Positions 24,747-33,163 of a stretch of 64,000 nt of DNA are shown here, piece after piece. Both the position numbers and the translations under genes were made by a program. The DNA is taken from the NCBI RefSeq assembly GCF_014204415.1, contig NZ_JACHLE010000002.1, forward strand, positions 1 through 64,000, read 5' to 3'. The DNA comes from Chryseobacterium defluvii (GTDB lineage: Bacteria > Bacteroidota > Bacteroidia > Flavobacteriales > Weeksellaceae). Under the pieces are notes generated by a model that worked only from the letters and a program-made list of their open reading frames with translations, was not told where the DNA came from and searched no databases. The stretch's first letter is position 1; every line of letters starts with the position of its first letter.

Positions 24747-25775
24747 TCATACAAATTCTTTCAATTTTCTCGGCTGATAGTCTTTCACCAGATCCGCAAT
24801 TGCTTTTATATGATCCGGTGTTGTCCCGCAGCAGCCCCCGATGATATTGATCAACCCTTTTTCTGCATATTCTCTGATCTGTTCAGCCATAAATTCAGGT
24901 GTTTCGTCATATTTACCGAATGCATTCGGTAAACCGGCATTAGGGTAAGCTGAAACATAAAATTCTGAATTATGAGCTAACGTTTCTAAGTATGGGGTTA
25001 ATTGATTGGCTCCCAAGGCACAGTTGAACCCGACACTTAATAAATTCAGATGTGAGATTGAAATGAGAAATGCTTCTGCAGTCTGCCCGCTTAATGTTCT
25101 TCCCGAGGCATCCGTAATGGTTCCTGAAACCATGATCGGAATTTTTATTCCTCTTTCTTCCTGTATTTCATCGATAGCGAATAGTGCCGCTTTTGCATTC
25201 AGCGTATCAAAAATCGTTTCTACCAATAAGACATCTGAACCTCCGTCTAAAAGGGCTTCGGACTGCTGCTTATAAGCTATTCTCAATTCGTCAAAAGTAA
25301 TGGCTCTGTAACCGGGATCGTTCACATCCGGGCTTAAGCTTGCTGTTCTATTGGTAGGACCGATGGAGCCCGCTACAAATCTTGGCTTATCAGGAGTTTT
25401 TGTCGTGTATTCATCACATGCCTTTCTTGCAATTTTTGCAGATTCATAATTCAGCTCATAAACCAAATCTTCCATATGGTAATCTGCCATAGCAATGGTG
25501 GTTCCGGAGAATGTATTGGTTTCAATAATATCTGCTCCCGCTTCCAAATATTTTTTGTGTACCTCTTCAATGGCATGAGGCTGCGTTAATGACAGTAAAT
25601 CATTGTTTCCTTTTACCAAATGAGGATAATCTTTAAAACGCTCACCGCGATAATCTTCTTCTTCGAATTTGTATCGCTGAAGCATGGTTCCCATCGCCCC
25701 GTCCAAAACAAGAATCCTCTTATTAAGTTGAGAGATAAGAGTTGATTGTTGAGAGTCTTGTATACTATTTTTCAT
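24747..25775 (-). CDS. metH: Homocysteine S-methyltransferase (N-terminal part of split MetH)
   Basis: A 342-residue homocysteine-binding barrel, the N-terminal module of MetH as a separate protein. It begins, after about 18 residues, with [25 protein letters not shown]. Zinc-thiolate ligands are visible as Cys in [12 protein letters not shown] (about residue 250) and the [11 protein letters not shown] pair (about 316-317). It activates homocysteine as thiolate for methylation by the B12 protein encoded two genes downstream. The first residues (about 6-17, [12 protein letters not shown]) are encoded by GTTGAGAG-type spacer-repeat DNA (25728-25755), so the start may have been extended or invaded by the repeat. 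Confidence 0.93.
   Translation of the reverse strand: MKNSIQDSQQSTLISQLNKRILVLDGAMGTMLQRYKFEEEDYRGERFKDYPHLVKGNNDLLSLTQPHAIEEVHKKYLEAGADIIETNTFSGTTIAMADYHMEDLVYELNYESAKIARKACDEYTTKTPDKPRFVAGSIGPTNRTASLSPDVNDPGYRAITFDELRIAYKQQSEALLDGGSDVLLVETIFDTLNAKAALFAIDEIQEERGIKIPIMVSGTITDASGRTLSGQTAEAFLISISHLNLLSVGFNCALGANQLTPYLETLAHNSEFYVSAYPNAGLPNAFGKYDETPEFMAEQIREYAEKGLINIIGGCCGTTPDHIKAIADLVKDYQPRKLKEFV
25728..25755. repeat. GTTGAGAG-word repeat inside the 5' end of metH
   Basis: Three related words (GTTGAGAG, GAGTTGAT, GTTGAGAG) in 28 bp within the first codons of the homocysteine methyltransferase gene. They match the spacer-repeat family seen in the metF-metH spacer. Confidence 0.6.
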
Positions 25776-26117
25776 TTTCTATTTTTTTGTAATAATTTAT
25801 AAATCCACTGATCAACTTTTTGCATAAAAGTATCTTTGTGTTAATAAGCTCAAAATCTTCTTTTGTTATATATTAAATTGAGTTTCCAATTCGTAGAAGG
25901 AGCCTCTGGCAATGCGAAGAAACTGTAACGTGTCTTTTGAGGTCCTTCTTCCACATCCTTCGGCGATATTTGACGGAATTGAAATAGCAGCTCTTCTAAT
26001 TTGACTTGTTAAAGCAAATAATTCTTCTTTCGGAAAGCTTGTAGTTAAAGTGTAAATTACATCAACCAATTTTCTTCCTTCAATCCAAACTTCTAATTCT
26101 GTATAATCTCTACTCAT
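25765..26117 (-). pseudogene. Four helix bundle protein, frameshifted copy
   Basis: The intact frame (25866-26117) codes 83 residues that match the four helix bundle (S23/IVS-type) family: residues about 36-83 include LTSQIRRAAISIPSNIAEG and FLRIARGSFYELETQ. It stops early at TAA 25866-25868. In the next frame, from about 25869 down to a TAG at 25765-25767, the missing C-terminal helix continues as YITKEDFELINTKILLCKKL and so on. About six residues between the two parts seem deleted, as judged against the intact copy at 42201-42551. The restored gene would overlap the next start codon by 11 bp. It lies between metZ and metH in the methionine operon. The 83-residue product might still be made. 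Confidence 0.75.
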
Positions 26118-26154
26118 ACTTTTTATCTATAAACTCTCAACCATCGGCTATTAA

Positions 26155-27315
26155 CTAATTCAATGCCTGTTTCAAATCTGCAATAATGTCATCTACATTT
26201 TCCAAGCCAACAGAACAACGAACTAAACCGGCTGTAATTCCCACTTCATTTCTTTCTTCGTCTGTTAATTTGGAATGCGTAGTAGAAGCCGGATGTGTTA
26301 CGATAGTTCTTGTATCACCTAGGTTCGCAGAAAGTGAACACATTTTTATATTATCTAAAAATTTCCTGCCACCTTCAATTCCGCCTTTTATCTCGAATGC
26401 TACAATATTTCCGCCTAATTTCATCTGCTTTTTAGCAATCTCATACCCCGGATGTGATTTCAGGAAGGGGTACTTTACCAGTTCCACATTCGGGTGGGTT
26501 TCCAAGAATTCTGCTACTTTCAATGCATTCTCACAATGCTTTTCCACACGGATTGCCAGTGTTTCAAGGCTTTTTGATAAAACCCATGCGTTAAAAGGCG
26601 ACATTGCAGGCCCTGTGTTTCTTGCGAAAAGATAAATCTCTCTTATAAGATCGGCTTTTCCTACTGCAACACCTCCCAAAACCCTGCCTTGTCCATCGAT
26701 TAGCTTTGTTGCGGAATGTACAACAATATCTGCACCATATTTTATTGGTTGTTGAAGATAAGGGGTTGCAAAACAGTTGTCTACAATAAAGATCAGGTCA
26801 TGTTTTTTTGCAATTTGCCCAAAAAATTCAAGGTCTAGGATCTCAATGGCCGGATTGGTCGGAGTTTCAAGATATAAGATCTTTGTATTCGGTTTTATGT
26901 ATTGTTCAACATTTTCAGCATCCTCGGCTTTGAAATAAGATGTTTCAATATTCCATTTTGGAAAATATTTAGTGAACAGTGTGTGGGTAGAACCAAAAAC
27001 CGACTGGCAGCTTACAATATGGTCTCCGGCATCCAATAACGTTGCAAATGTTGAATAGATTGCCGCCATGCCTGTTGCAAAAGCATAACCCGCTTCCGCA
27101 CCTTCCATCTTAGCAATTTTGTCTGTGAACTCTGTTACATTAGGATTTGAGAACCTACTGTATAGATTTTTAGATTTTTCTTCTGCAAAACTGGCCCTCA
27201 TATCTTCCGCATCCTGAAAAATGAAACTGGATGTAAGGTATAACGGCGTAGAATGTTCATCAAACTGGGTTCTTTCAGTCTGGGTTCTTATTGCAGATGT
27301 TTCGAAATTTTCCAT
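26155..27315 (-). CDS. metZ: O-acylhomoserine sulfhydrylase (MetZ-type PLP enzyme)
   Basis: A 386-residue fold-type I PLP enzyme of the Cys/Met metabolism family. Visible are AGYAFATGMAAIYSTFATLL (about residues 75-94), the substrate/PLP region YLETPTNPAIEILDLE, VDNCFATPYLQ with the PLP Asp, and the Schiff-base Lys in HSATKLIDGQG (about 200-210). The C-terminal marks are SLSANLGDTRTIVTHPASTTH and VRCSVGLENVDDIIADL. With MetX upstream, it most likely forms homocysteine from an acylhomoserine and sulfide. A cystathionine gamma-synthase role cannot be excluded by sequence alone. It is third in the SAM-riboswitch operon. Confidence 0.88.
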   Translation of the reverse strand: MENFETSAIRTQTERTQFDEHSTPLYLTSSFIFQDAEDMRASFAEEKSKNLYSRFSNPNVTEFTDKIAKMEGAEAGYAFATGMAAIYSTFATLLDAGDHIVSCQSVFGSTHTLFTKYFPKWNIETSYFKAEDAENVEQYIKPNTKILYLETPTNPAIEILDLEFFGQIAKKHDLIFIVDNCFATPYLQQPIKYGADIVVHSATKLIDGQGRVLGGVAVGKADLIREIYLFARNTGPAMSPFNAWVLSKSLETLAIRVEKHCENALKVAEFLETHPNVELVKYPFLKSHPGYEIAKKQMKLGGNIVAFEIKGGIEGGRKFLDNIKMCSLSANLGDTRTIVTHPASTTHSKLTDEERNEVGITAGLVRCSVGLENVDDIIADLKQALN

Positions 27316-27464
27316 ATTGTTTTAAAATGTAACAATGTATCAGTTTAGCAATGTAACAATGGGATTCTTCATTTCATTTATGAATTTTGTTCGCTGTATT
27401 CATAATGACAATTGTAATGAATATTGTTAAATTGTTACATTATTAAATTGTTATATTAATATTA
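27316..27464. repeat. GTAACAAT-word spacer repeat between metZ and homoserine dehydrogenase genes
   Basis: The 149-bp spacer is built from repeated words. AATGTAACAAT occurs at 27326-27336 and 27350-27360 and its exact inverse ATTGTTACATT at 27431-27441. Further ATTGTTAAATTG-type words follow. A degraded GATTCTTC...ATAATGAC piece lies in the middle. There is no coding frame. Confidence 0.65.
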
Positions 27465-29003
27465 TTATTTGGTTTCGCTTACTCTTAAGATGTCTCCGAA
27501 AACTCCTCTTGCTGTAACCTGTGCTCCGGCTCCGGCTCCCATAATCACGATCGGATGTTCCCCATAACTTTCGGTATAGATCTCAAAAATTGAATCGGAA
27601 CCTTTTAGCTGTCCTAAAGCAGAACCTGCAGGAACTGAAACTAATTTCACATCAAGTTCTCCTTTATCTTTTTGAAGGTCTCCATGCAAGTCTCCTACAT
27701 ATCTCAAAACATGGCCAGGTTCCTGATTTTCTTTAATATTCTGATATTCTTCGTCCAGTTCTGCTAATCTTGAGATGAATTCATTCTTTTCAATAGAAAG
27801 AAGATTCTCCGGGATTAAATTCTGGATTTTAATATCGCTGAATTCATTGATCAGGTCTAATTCTCTTGCCAGGATCAACAGTTTTCTTGCCACATCATTT
27901 CCTGAAAGGTCTTCGCGTGGATCAGGCTCTGTAAATCCTTTGTCCATTGCTTCTCCTATAATGGTTGAGAATTGGTCATTTCTCACAGAAAAATTATTGA
28001 AGATATAGCTTAACGAACCGGAGAATACGCCTTTAATTCTCGTAATATTCTCTCCTGAAAGATGCAGTAATTTAATCGTATCGATTAATGGCAGACCGGC
28101 ACCTACGTTAGTTTCGTACAAATAACGTCTGTTATTTTTGTTCAACGTATATCTTAGTTTACGATATTCTTCTATAGGTAAGGTATTGAAGATTTTATTG
28201 GATGAAACCAGATCAAACCCGTTCTCTGCCAGAGTATGGTAGTTTTTAACAAAATCTTTGCTGGCTGTATTATCTACTACAATAAGGTTCTCCAATTGGT
28301 TTTCCTTGGAGAAGCTAATCAATTCATTAACACTTGAAGGGTTTTCTGCAACCAAGACCTCATCGCTCCAAGACCTGTCAAAACCTTTTTTATTGAAGGC
28401 AATTTTTCTGGAATTGGCTACAGCAACCACTTTTAAATCTATTTTTTTACGTCTTTTAATTTCTTCTGAGGATTCCAATACCTGATCGATCAGGGTTTTC
28501 CCTACGTTTCCATGCCCGATAATAGCCAGATGAACGGTTTTAGGCTTTTTGAAAATTTCGGATTCAATGATGTTTTTAGTTTTTTCATCCTGCGATGAGG
28601 TAACTACAATATTCACACGGTTTTCACCTGAGATCTGATTTAAAAGTAATGGAAAAACATTATTTCTGGCCAGCTCTGCCAAAACCTTGTTGAAATCTTC
28701 GGTCACAAAACCTAATACAGAAACATTGTTAATGCTGTAAATCTGAGAAACTTTTCCCGATTTCCTTTCTGCTTCGAATTCATCAATGAGACAGCTGACA
28801 GCTTTTTCGGCATCATTTTCCTGTACCAGAATTGAGATTCCATTTTCAATGGCCTGTTGGGAAATTACACCCACGCTGATCCTTGCCAGTGTAAGCGCTT
28901 TAAAAATTCGTCCGTCAATGCCGATTTCCCCCAAGAAGTCTTCTCCTTCAAACCGGATGATGGATCTATTTTTCAAAAATTTTATTTCGTTGGCATTCTT
29001 CAT
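27465..29003 (-). CDS. hom: Homoserine dehydrogenase with N-terminal ACT domains (no aspartokinase)
   Basis: A 512-residue protein equal to the C-terminal two-thirds of ThrA/MetL. Residues 1-150 form two ACT-like regulatory domains (SIIRFEGEDFLGEIGIDGRIFKAL, then NNVSVLGFVTEDFNKVLAEL). Residues 155-512 are the dehydrogenase. The NAD(P) loop is VHLAIIGHGNVGKTLID, followed by SNKIFNTLPIEEY and KGVFSGSLSYIFNNF, the catalytic GFTEPDPREDLSGNDVARKLLILAREL and the end MGAGAGAQVTARGVFGDILRV. It reduces aspartate semialdehyde to homoserine. The aspartokinase part is absent. It is 3 bp from metX, second in the operon. The ACT domains suggest feedback control by an amino acid. Confidence 0.9.
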   Translation of the reverse strand: MKNANEIKFLKNRSIIRFEGEDFLGEIGIDGRIFKALTLARISVGVISQQAIENGISILVQENDAEKAVSCLIDEFEAERKSGKVSQIYSINNVSVLGFVTEDFNKVLAELARNNVFPLLLNQISGENRVNIVVTSSQDEKTKNIIESEIFKKPKTVHLAIIGHGNVGKTLIDQVLESSEEIKRRKKIDLKVVAVANSRKIAFNKKGFDRSWSDEVLVAENPSSVNELISFSKENQLENLIVVDNTASKDFVKNYHTLAENGFDLVSSNKIFNTLPIEEYRKLRYTLNKNNRRYLYETNVGAGLPLIDTIKLLHLSGENITRIKGVFSGSLSYIFNNFSVRNDQFSTIIGEAMDKGFTEPDPREDLSGNDVARKLLILARELDLINEFSDIKIQNLIPENLLSIEKNEFISRLAELDEEYQNIKENQEPGHVLRYVGDLHGDLQKDKGELDVKLVSVPAGSALGQLKGSDSIFEIYTESYGEHPIVIMGAGAGAQVTARGVFGDILRVSETK

Positions 29004-29006
29004 CTT

Positions 29007-29954
29007 CTACAAAATATTTTTTATAATGTTATTTAATTGTTCGTATTCCATTAGAAAAGCATCGTGCCCATGCATCGATTTTATTTCATGATAGAAAACA
29101 TTTCCTTTGTTTTCCTTCAATTTTTCAAAACACATTCGGATTTCGGAGGCGGGGAAAAACAAATCTGTATCCACAGAGACCAGATGTATCTGTGCTTCTA
29201 TATTTCCCAAGCTTTTTTCTTCTGTATTAATAGTCATCAGCAGATGATTCATCAATCGATAAGCAATTAAACTAAATCTTTCGTTTAATGAATTCCCATG
29301 ATAAATAAGCCAGTCTTCCGATTTCAGGCGTTGTTTTTCCTGATCATATCTGTTTTGAAACCTGTCGTTTAGAGACTGAGGGGTCCTGTAACATAACATG
29401 GCATGAATTCTGGCCTTTTGCAATGGCTCCTGATCTACATTCAATAAGAACTTCTGAACCATGCATTGGGCATGAAGCCAGTCGTGGGTTTTGAAGTCAC
29501 ATGCAATAGGAATGAAAATTCGGGCCAATCCGGGTTTTTTAGCCAGCATTTCCCAGCCTATTCCACCACCGAGAGAGCCACCAATAACAGCATATAAGTT
29601 TTTAATATCAAGAGCTTCAATACCATTCAGAAATATATTAGCCATATCTGAAGGGCCGAAGTCTTCATATTCATCAATAAAAAAATCATCGTACCCGTTT
29701 CCCGGGATGTTGAAACACAGAACCGTATATTTATCTGTATCAATAACCTGATTTCTCCCGATTAACTGTTTCCACCAGCCTTCTTCCCCGGAAACATTTG
29801 AATTTCCGGTAAGAGCATGATTAACCAAAACTATGGGAGCCGTAAACAACTCCTGCCCGAAGAGCTGATAGCTCAATGGGATATGGTATTCCTTTCCGGA
29901 ATTGGTTTGATACGAGAGATTAATATAGTTTAGTTCTGTTTTCAATTCTATCAT
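29007..29954 (-). CDS. metX: Homoserine O-acyltransferase (MetX-like alpha/beta hydrolase)
   Basis: The product is 315 residues from the ATG at 29954; an upstream TTG would add nine residues but has no support. It is a short MetX-type alpha/beta hydrolase. The nucleophile Ser is in AVIGGSLGGGIGWE (about residue 134), with the Asp in VSVDTDLFFP and the His in GHDAFLME. The substrate loop NHALTGNSNVSGEEGWW (about 44-60) and FNIPGNGYD match the family. It acylates homoserine, the committed step of methionine synthesis. It is the first gene of the operon, 52 bp after the SAM-I riboswitch. Whether acetyl or succinyl is transferred cannot be read with certainty. Confidence 0.85.
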   Translation of the reverse strand: MIELKTELNYINLSYQTNSGKEYHIPLSYQLFGQELFTAPIVLVNHALTGNSNVSGEEGWWKQLIGRNQVIDTDKYTVLCFNIPGNGYDDFFIDEYEDFGPSDMANIFLNGIEALDIKNLYAVIGGSLGGGIGWEMLAKKPGLARIFIPIACDFKTHDWLHAQCMVQKFLLNVDQEPLQKARIHAMLCYRTPQSLNDRFQNRYDQEKQRLKSEDWLIYHGNSLNERFSLIAYRLMNHLLMTINTEEKSLGNIEAQIHLVSVDTDLFFPASEIRMCFEKLKENKGNVFYHEIKSMHGHDAFLMEYEQLNNIIKNIL

Positions 29955-30005
29955 TTTATAATACAATTGAAAATGCCACAAGAAAGGGCTGAAAAAATTC
30001 AGTAA

Positions 30006-30109
30006 GTTATCTGTCCAAAATAATTCTGGTAGAACGTAGCACCTTCATCGCTTTTGCAAAGGGTTGCTAAGGTTTCACAGGGTCTATTCCCTCAACCTTT
30101 CTGGATAAC
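30006..30109 (-). ncRNA. SAM-I (S-box) riboswitch
   Basis: The minus strand reads TTATC-CAGAAAGGTTGAGGGA, then ATAGACCCTGTGAAACC, TTAGCAACC, GATGAAGGTGCTA and GACAGATAA. The P1 ends (TTATC and GATAA) pair, and the k-turn/core words AGAnAGGnnGAGGGA, GAAACC and AGCAACC are canonical for SAM-I. It precedes metX by 52 bp and would shut the methionine operon when S-adenosylmethionine is high. The expression platform is not a classical strong terminator; only a small CTGAA-TTTT-TTCAG hairpin is seen after it. Confidence 0.93.
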
Positions 30110-30137
30110 ATTTTCAATATTTGAATGAACGATGCTG

Positions 30138-30145
30138 CAAAGATA
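30138..30145 (-). promoter_or_regulatory. -7 box of the methionine operon promoter
   Basis: On the minus strand TATCTTTG, an exact TAnnTTTG match, lies 29 bp before the riboswitch. The upstream region is A/T-rich, and no clear TTG with 19-21 bp spacing is seen. Confidence 0.55.
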
Positions 30146-30247
30146 GTTTTTTTCTTTTAAATATTTAAAAAAAATTAATTTATTATCAAAAACCCTACAG
30201 ACACAAGAGTTTCAAAGTTCTGTTAAGGTTTGTTCAGATTCAAAAAA

Positions 30248-30278
30248 TTGGAATTATTTCTCAAAAAAGCTACCTTCG
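30248..30278 (+). promoter_or_regulatory. Probable promoter of the GH63-like gene
   Basis: TTG (30248-30250), a 20-bp spacer and TACCTTCG (30271-30278), one mismatch from TAnnTTTG. The start codon follows 20 bp later. Confidence 0.45.
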
Positions 30279-30297
30279 TGCTGAAAAATGATGAGAT

Positions 30298-32913
30298 ATG
30301 ATTGCTGAAAAACAGAGATTACAGGATGCTAACTGGAAAAACTGGGGTCCCTATGTAAGTAACAGACAATGGGGAAATGTGCGTGAGGATTACAGTCCAA
30401 ACGGTAATGCCTGGGGTTTTGCCAATCACGACAGGGCGGAAAGTTATACTTACCGTTGGGGAGAGGAAGGTATTGCCGGGATTTCAGATGCCAAACAACT
30501 TTTATGCTTCGGGCTTTCTTTCTGGAACAAAAAGGATAAGATGGTGAAGGAACGCTTTTTCGGACTGAGCAATCCTCAGGGAAATCACGGTGAGGACATC
30601 AAAGAGCTCTTTTATTACCTTGATAATACACCTACCCACAGCTATATGAAAATGGTGTACAAGTATCCTATCAACGAATTTCCTTATGAAGACCTCGTTA
30701 CGGAAAACGGAAAACGCAGCAAAAAGGAACCGGAATATGAGATTTTTGATACCGGAATTTTTGATAATAATGAATATTTCGATATTTTTATAGAGTACTG
30801 TAAAGCCAGTACCGATGATATTCTGGTAAGGGTAGAGGTATGTAACAGAAGCGGGAAGGATGCTCCTATCCTAGTTGCCCCGACCCTTTGGTTCAGAAAT
30901 AACTGGAAATGGGGATATAATACTTATAAGCCCCAACTGAATGCCTCTTATGAAGGATGTATTGATATTCATCATGACAGTATTTCCATCAAAAAGTTTT
31001 ATTCAAGGAACACTCATGCCAGGAGTGTATTTTGCGAAAATGAAACCAATACACCAAAGCTGTACGGGGCTCCTGCTTCCGAAAACATTTATTTTAAGGA
31101 CGGGATCAATGATCATATCATTCGCAATACCGATACCGTCAATCCTGAAAAGAGAGGAACAAAGGCTTCTTTTTTGATCGATGAGATCATTGAAGCCGGG
31201 CAGTCGAAAACTTTTGAATTCAGACTGACCGCCCATGAACATGATGAGCCATTTTATCAGTTTGATGAAATCTTTAATATAAGACTGGCTGAATGCAACG
31301 AGTTTTATGCGGATATTCAACACGATGTAACTGATGAGGATGAAAGGAACGTACAAAGACAGGCTTTTGCAGGTTTGCTTTGGAATAAACAGTTTTATCA
31401 TTATAATGTAGGAAAATGGCTGAAAGGCGATCCTAATTTTGATGCTCCAAGAAATTTTAATGATTATGTAAGAAATACGGAATGGAATCACCTGCATAAT
31501 AAAGATATTATCTCCATGCCCGATAAATGGGAATATCCGTGGTATGCAACCTGGGATCTGGCTTTCCATTGCGTCCCTCTTTCTATTATAGATGCTGAGT
31601 TTGCCAAAGGACAGCTTCTTTTGCTGACCAAGGAATGGTATATGCACCCGAACGGCCAGCTCCCTGCCTATGAATGGAACCTGAGCGATGTGAACCCGCC
31701 TGTACACGCATGGTCCTGTTTCAGGGTTTTTAAGATTGACGAAAAGCAGAATGGAAAGCCGGATCTTTTATTCCTTGAAAAGGTTTTCCAAAAGCTGTTG
31801 CTTAATTTCACATGGTGGGTCAACCGGAAGGATAAAAACGGTAATAATATTTTCGGGGGCGGATTCCTTGGTCTCGATAATATTGGTGCTTTTGACAGGA
31901 ATATGATATTAAAAGACGGCCAGTATCTGGAACAGGCTGACGGAACAAGCTGGATGGCCATGTATGCCCTGAATATGATGCGAATTGCCATGGAGCTTGC
32001 CCAATATTATCAGGTGTATGAGGATATGGCGATCAAATTCTTTGAACATTATCTTTATATTGCGGAAGCCATGGAAAATCTCGGGGAAGGAACAAAAGGC
32101 CTGTGGAATGAGGAAGATGGCTTCTTTTATGATGTGCTTCAGCTTGGGAACGGTGAAAGTGTTTCCCTGCGGTTGAGAAGTATAGTAGGATTGATACCGC
32201 TGTTTGCCGTAGAAATTATTGACCATCACTTACTGGAAAAGATGCCTAATTTCCGGGAAAGGATGGACTGGGTACTGAAGAATAAGCCTGAGCTTACAAA
32301 ATTAGTTTCCCACTGGGATGAAGAGGGACAGGGAAGAAAGCACCTGATGAGTATTCTACGTAAAAACCGTTTGACGAAAGTGTTGACAAGAATGCTTGAT
32401 GAAAAGGAATTTTTAAGCTCTTATGGTATCCGGGCCATGTCTAAGGTGTATGAAGAAAATCCGTTTGTTTTCTCTGTACATGGCAATGAAAATGTGGTTT
32501 ATTATACTCCTGCCGAAAGTGACAGCAGGATGTTCGGCGGAAACAGTAACTGGAGGGGACCGATCTGGTTTCCGATTAACTTCCTTATTGTTGAAAGCTT
32601 ACAGCGTTTTCACTTTTATTATGGAAACAGCTTAAAAGTTGAATTCCCGACCGGAAGCGGCGATAAGAAAAATCTCGATGAAGTGGCCCAAAATATAAGC
32701 AAAAGGCTTTGCTCTATCTTTTTAAAAGATGAAGACGGACAGAGGGCATTCAATGGAGGAAATGAAATATTTAATCATAATGAGTATTTCAAGGATTATA
32801 TTACGTTTTATGAATATTTTCACGGGGATAACGGCCGCGGTGTAGGAGCTTCTCACCAGACCGGATGGACCGCCACTGTAGCGAAACTTATGAAACCCCG
32901 ATTAACAATATAG
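30298..32913 (+). CDS. GH63-like glucosidase (MGH1-type glycoside hydrolase domain)
   Basis: An 871-residue protein with no signal peptide, of the MGH1/GH63-type alpha-glucosidase family widespread in bacteria. N-terminal hallmarks are NWKNWGPYVSNRQWGNVREDYS and WGFANHDRAESYTYRWGEEG (residues 14-60). An (alpha/alpha)6 barrel follows, with EWNHLHNKDIISMPDKWEYPWYATWDLAFH (about 400-430, candidate acid Asp in WDLAFH) and PAYEWNLSDVNPPVHAWS. The C-terminal part has SRMFGGNSNWRGPIWFPINFL (about 742) and ASHQTGWTATVAKLM (about 855). It probably cleaves alpha-glucosides in the cytoplasm. It is monocistronic and followed by a clear terminator. Confidence 0.85.
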   Translation: MIAEKQRLQDANWKNWGPYVSNRQWGNVREDYSPNGNAWGFANHDRAESYTYRWGEEGIAGISDAKQLLCFGLSFWNKKDKMVKERFFGLSNPQGNHGEDIKELFYYLDNTPTHSYMKMVYKYPINEFPYEDLVTENGKRSKKEPEYEIFDTGIFDNNEYFDIFIEYCKASTDDILVRVEVCNRSGKDAPILVAPTLWFRNNWKWGYNTYKPQLNASYEGCIDIHHDSISIKKFYSRNTHARSVFCENETNTPKLYGAPASENIYFKDGINDHIIRNTDTVNPEKRGTKASFLIDEIIEAGQSKTFEFRLTAHEHDEPFYQFDEIFNIRLAECNEFYADIQHDVTDEDERNVQRQAFAGLLWNKQFYHYNVGKWLKGDPNFDAPRNFNDYVRNTEWNHLHNKDIISMPDKWEYPWYATWDLAFHCVPLSIIDAEFAKGQLLLLTKEWYMHPNGQLPAYEWNLSDVNPPVHAWSCFRVFKIDEKQNGKPDLLFLEKVFQKLLLNFTWWVNRKDKNGNNIFGGGFLGLDNIGAFDRNMILKDGQYLEQADGTSWMAMYALNMMRIAMELAQYYQVYEDMAIKFFEHYLYIAEAMENLGEGTKGLWNEEDGFFYDVLQLGNGESVSLRLRSIVGLIPLFAVEIIDHHLLEKMPNFRERMDWVLKNKPELTKLVSHWDEEGQGRKHLMSILRKNRLTKVLTRMLDEKEFLSSYGIRAMSKVYEENPFVFSVHGNENVVYYTPAESDSRMFGGNSNWRGPIWFPINFLIVESLQRFHFYYGNSLKVEFPTGSGDKKNLDEVAQNISKRLCSIFLKDEDGQRAFNGGNEIFNHNEYFKDYITFYEYFHGDNGRGVGASHQTGWTATVAKLMKPRLTI

Positions 32914-32938
32914 AAAACCGGCCTAAAGGCCGGTTTTC
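32913..32938 (+). terminator. Intrinsic terminator of the GH63-like gene
   Basis: A perfect GAAAACCGGCC stem with a TAAA loop, ending in TTTTC and touching the stop codon. It is shorter than the three long triloop hairpins. Confidence 0.7.
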
Positions 32939-33163
32939 TGTTATAACAGATCAGTTCTTTTTTAATTAAAAAATCCCGGATCTGAATTTAGCCGGTAGAT
33001 TTTTAGAGTTTTTAAAACCATAAACATATATTTTTTTGCATAAGCATAAACATGATGCCTACTTTAATAAAGTCTTAATAAGATAATTCCATTTTATGAG
33101 AAATAATACAAAATAATTTGTATTCCCGTTTAAGTAAATTTGCGGTTCATAAAAAAGCATAAC
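32939..33163. other. Intergenic region upstream of the first LRR gene
   Basis: About 225 bp of AT-rich DNA with no coding frame. The only feature seen is the -7-like box at 33135-33142. Confidence 0.5.
33135..33142 (+). promoter_or_regulatory. -7 box of the first LRR gene
   Basis: TAAATTTG matches TAnnTTTG and lies 21 bp before the ATG at 33164. It overlaps an in-frame TTG (33140), which argues that the TTG is not the start. The nearest TTTG upstream is only 14 bp away, so the -33 is unclear. Confidence 0.45.

Noticed and set aside
29955..29981. TTG start nine codons upstream of metX
   Set aside because: It lies in the riboswitch leader with no family support; the ATG at 29954 begins the conserved sequence.
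33140..33163. Upstream TTG start for the first LRR gene
   Set aside because: The TTG overlaps the -7 box TAAATTTG, and the residues added precede a complete signal peptide beginning at the ATG 33164.
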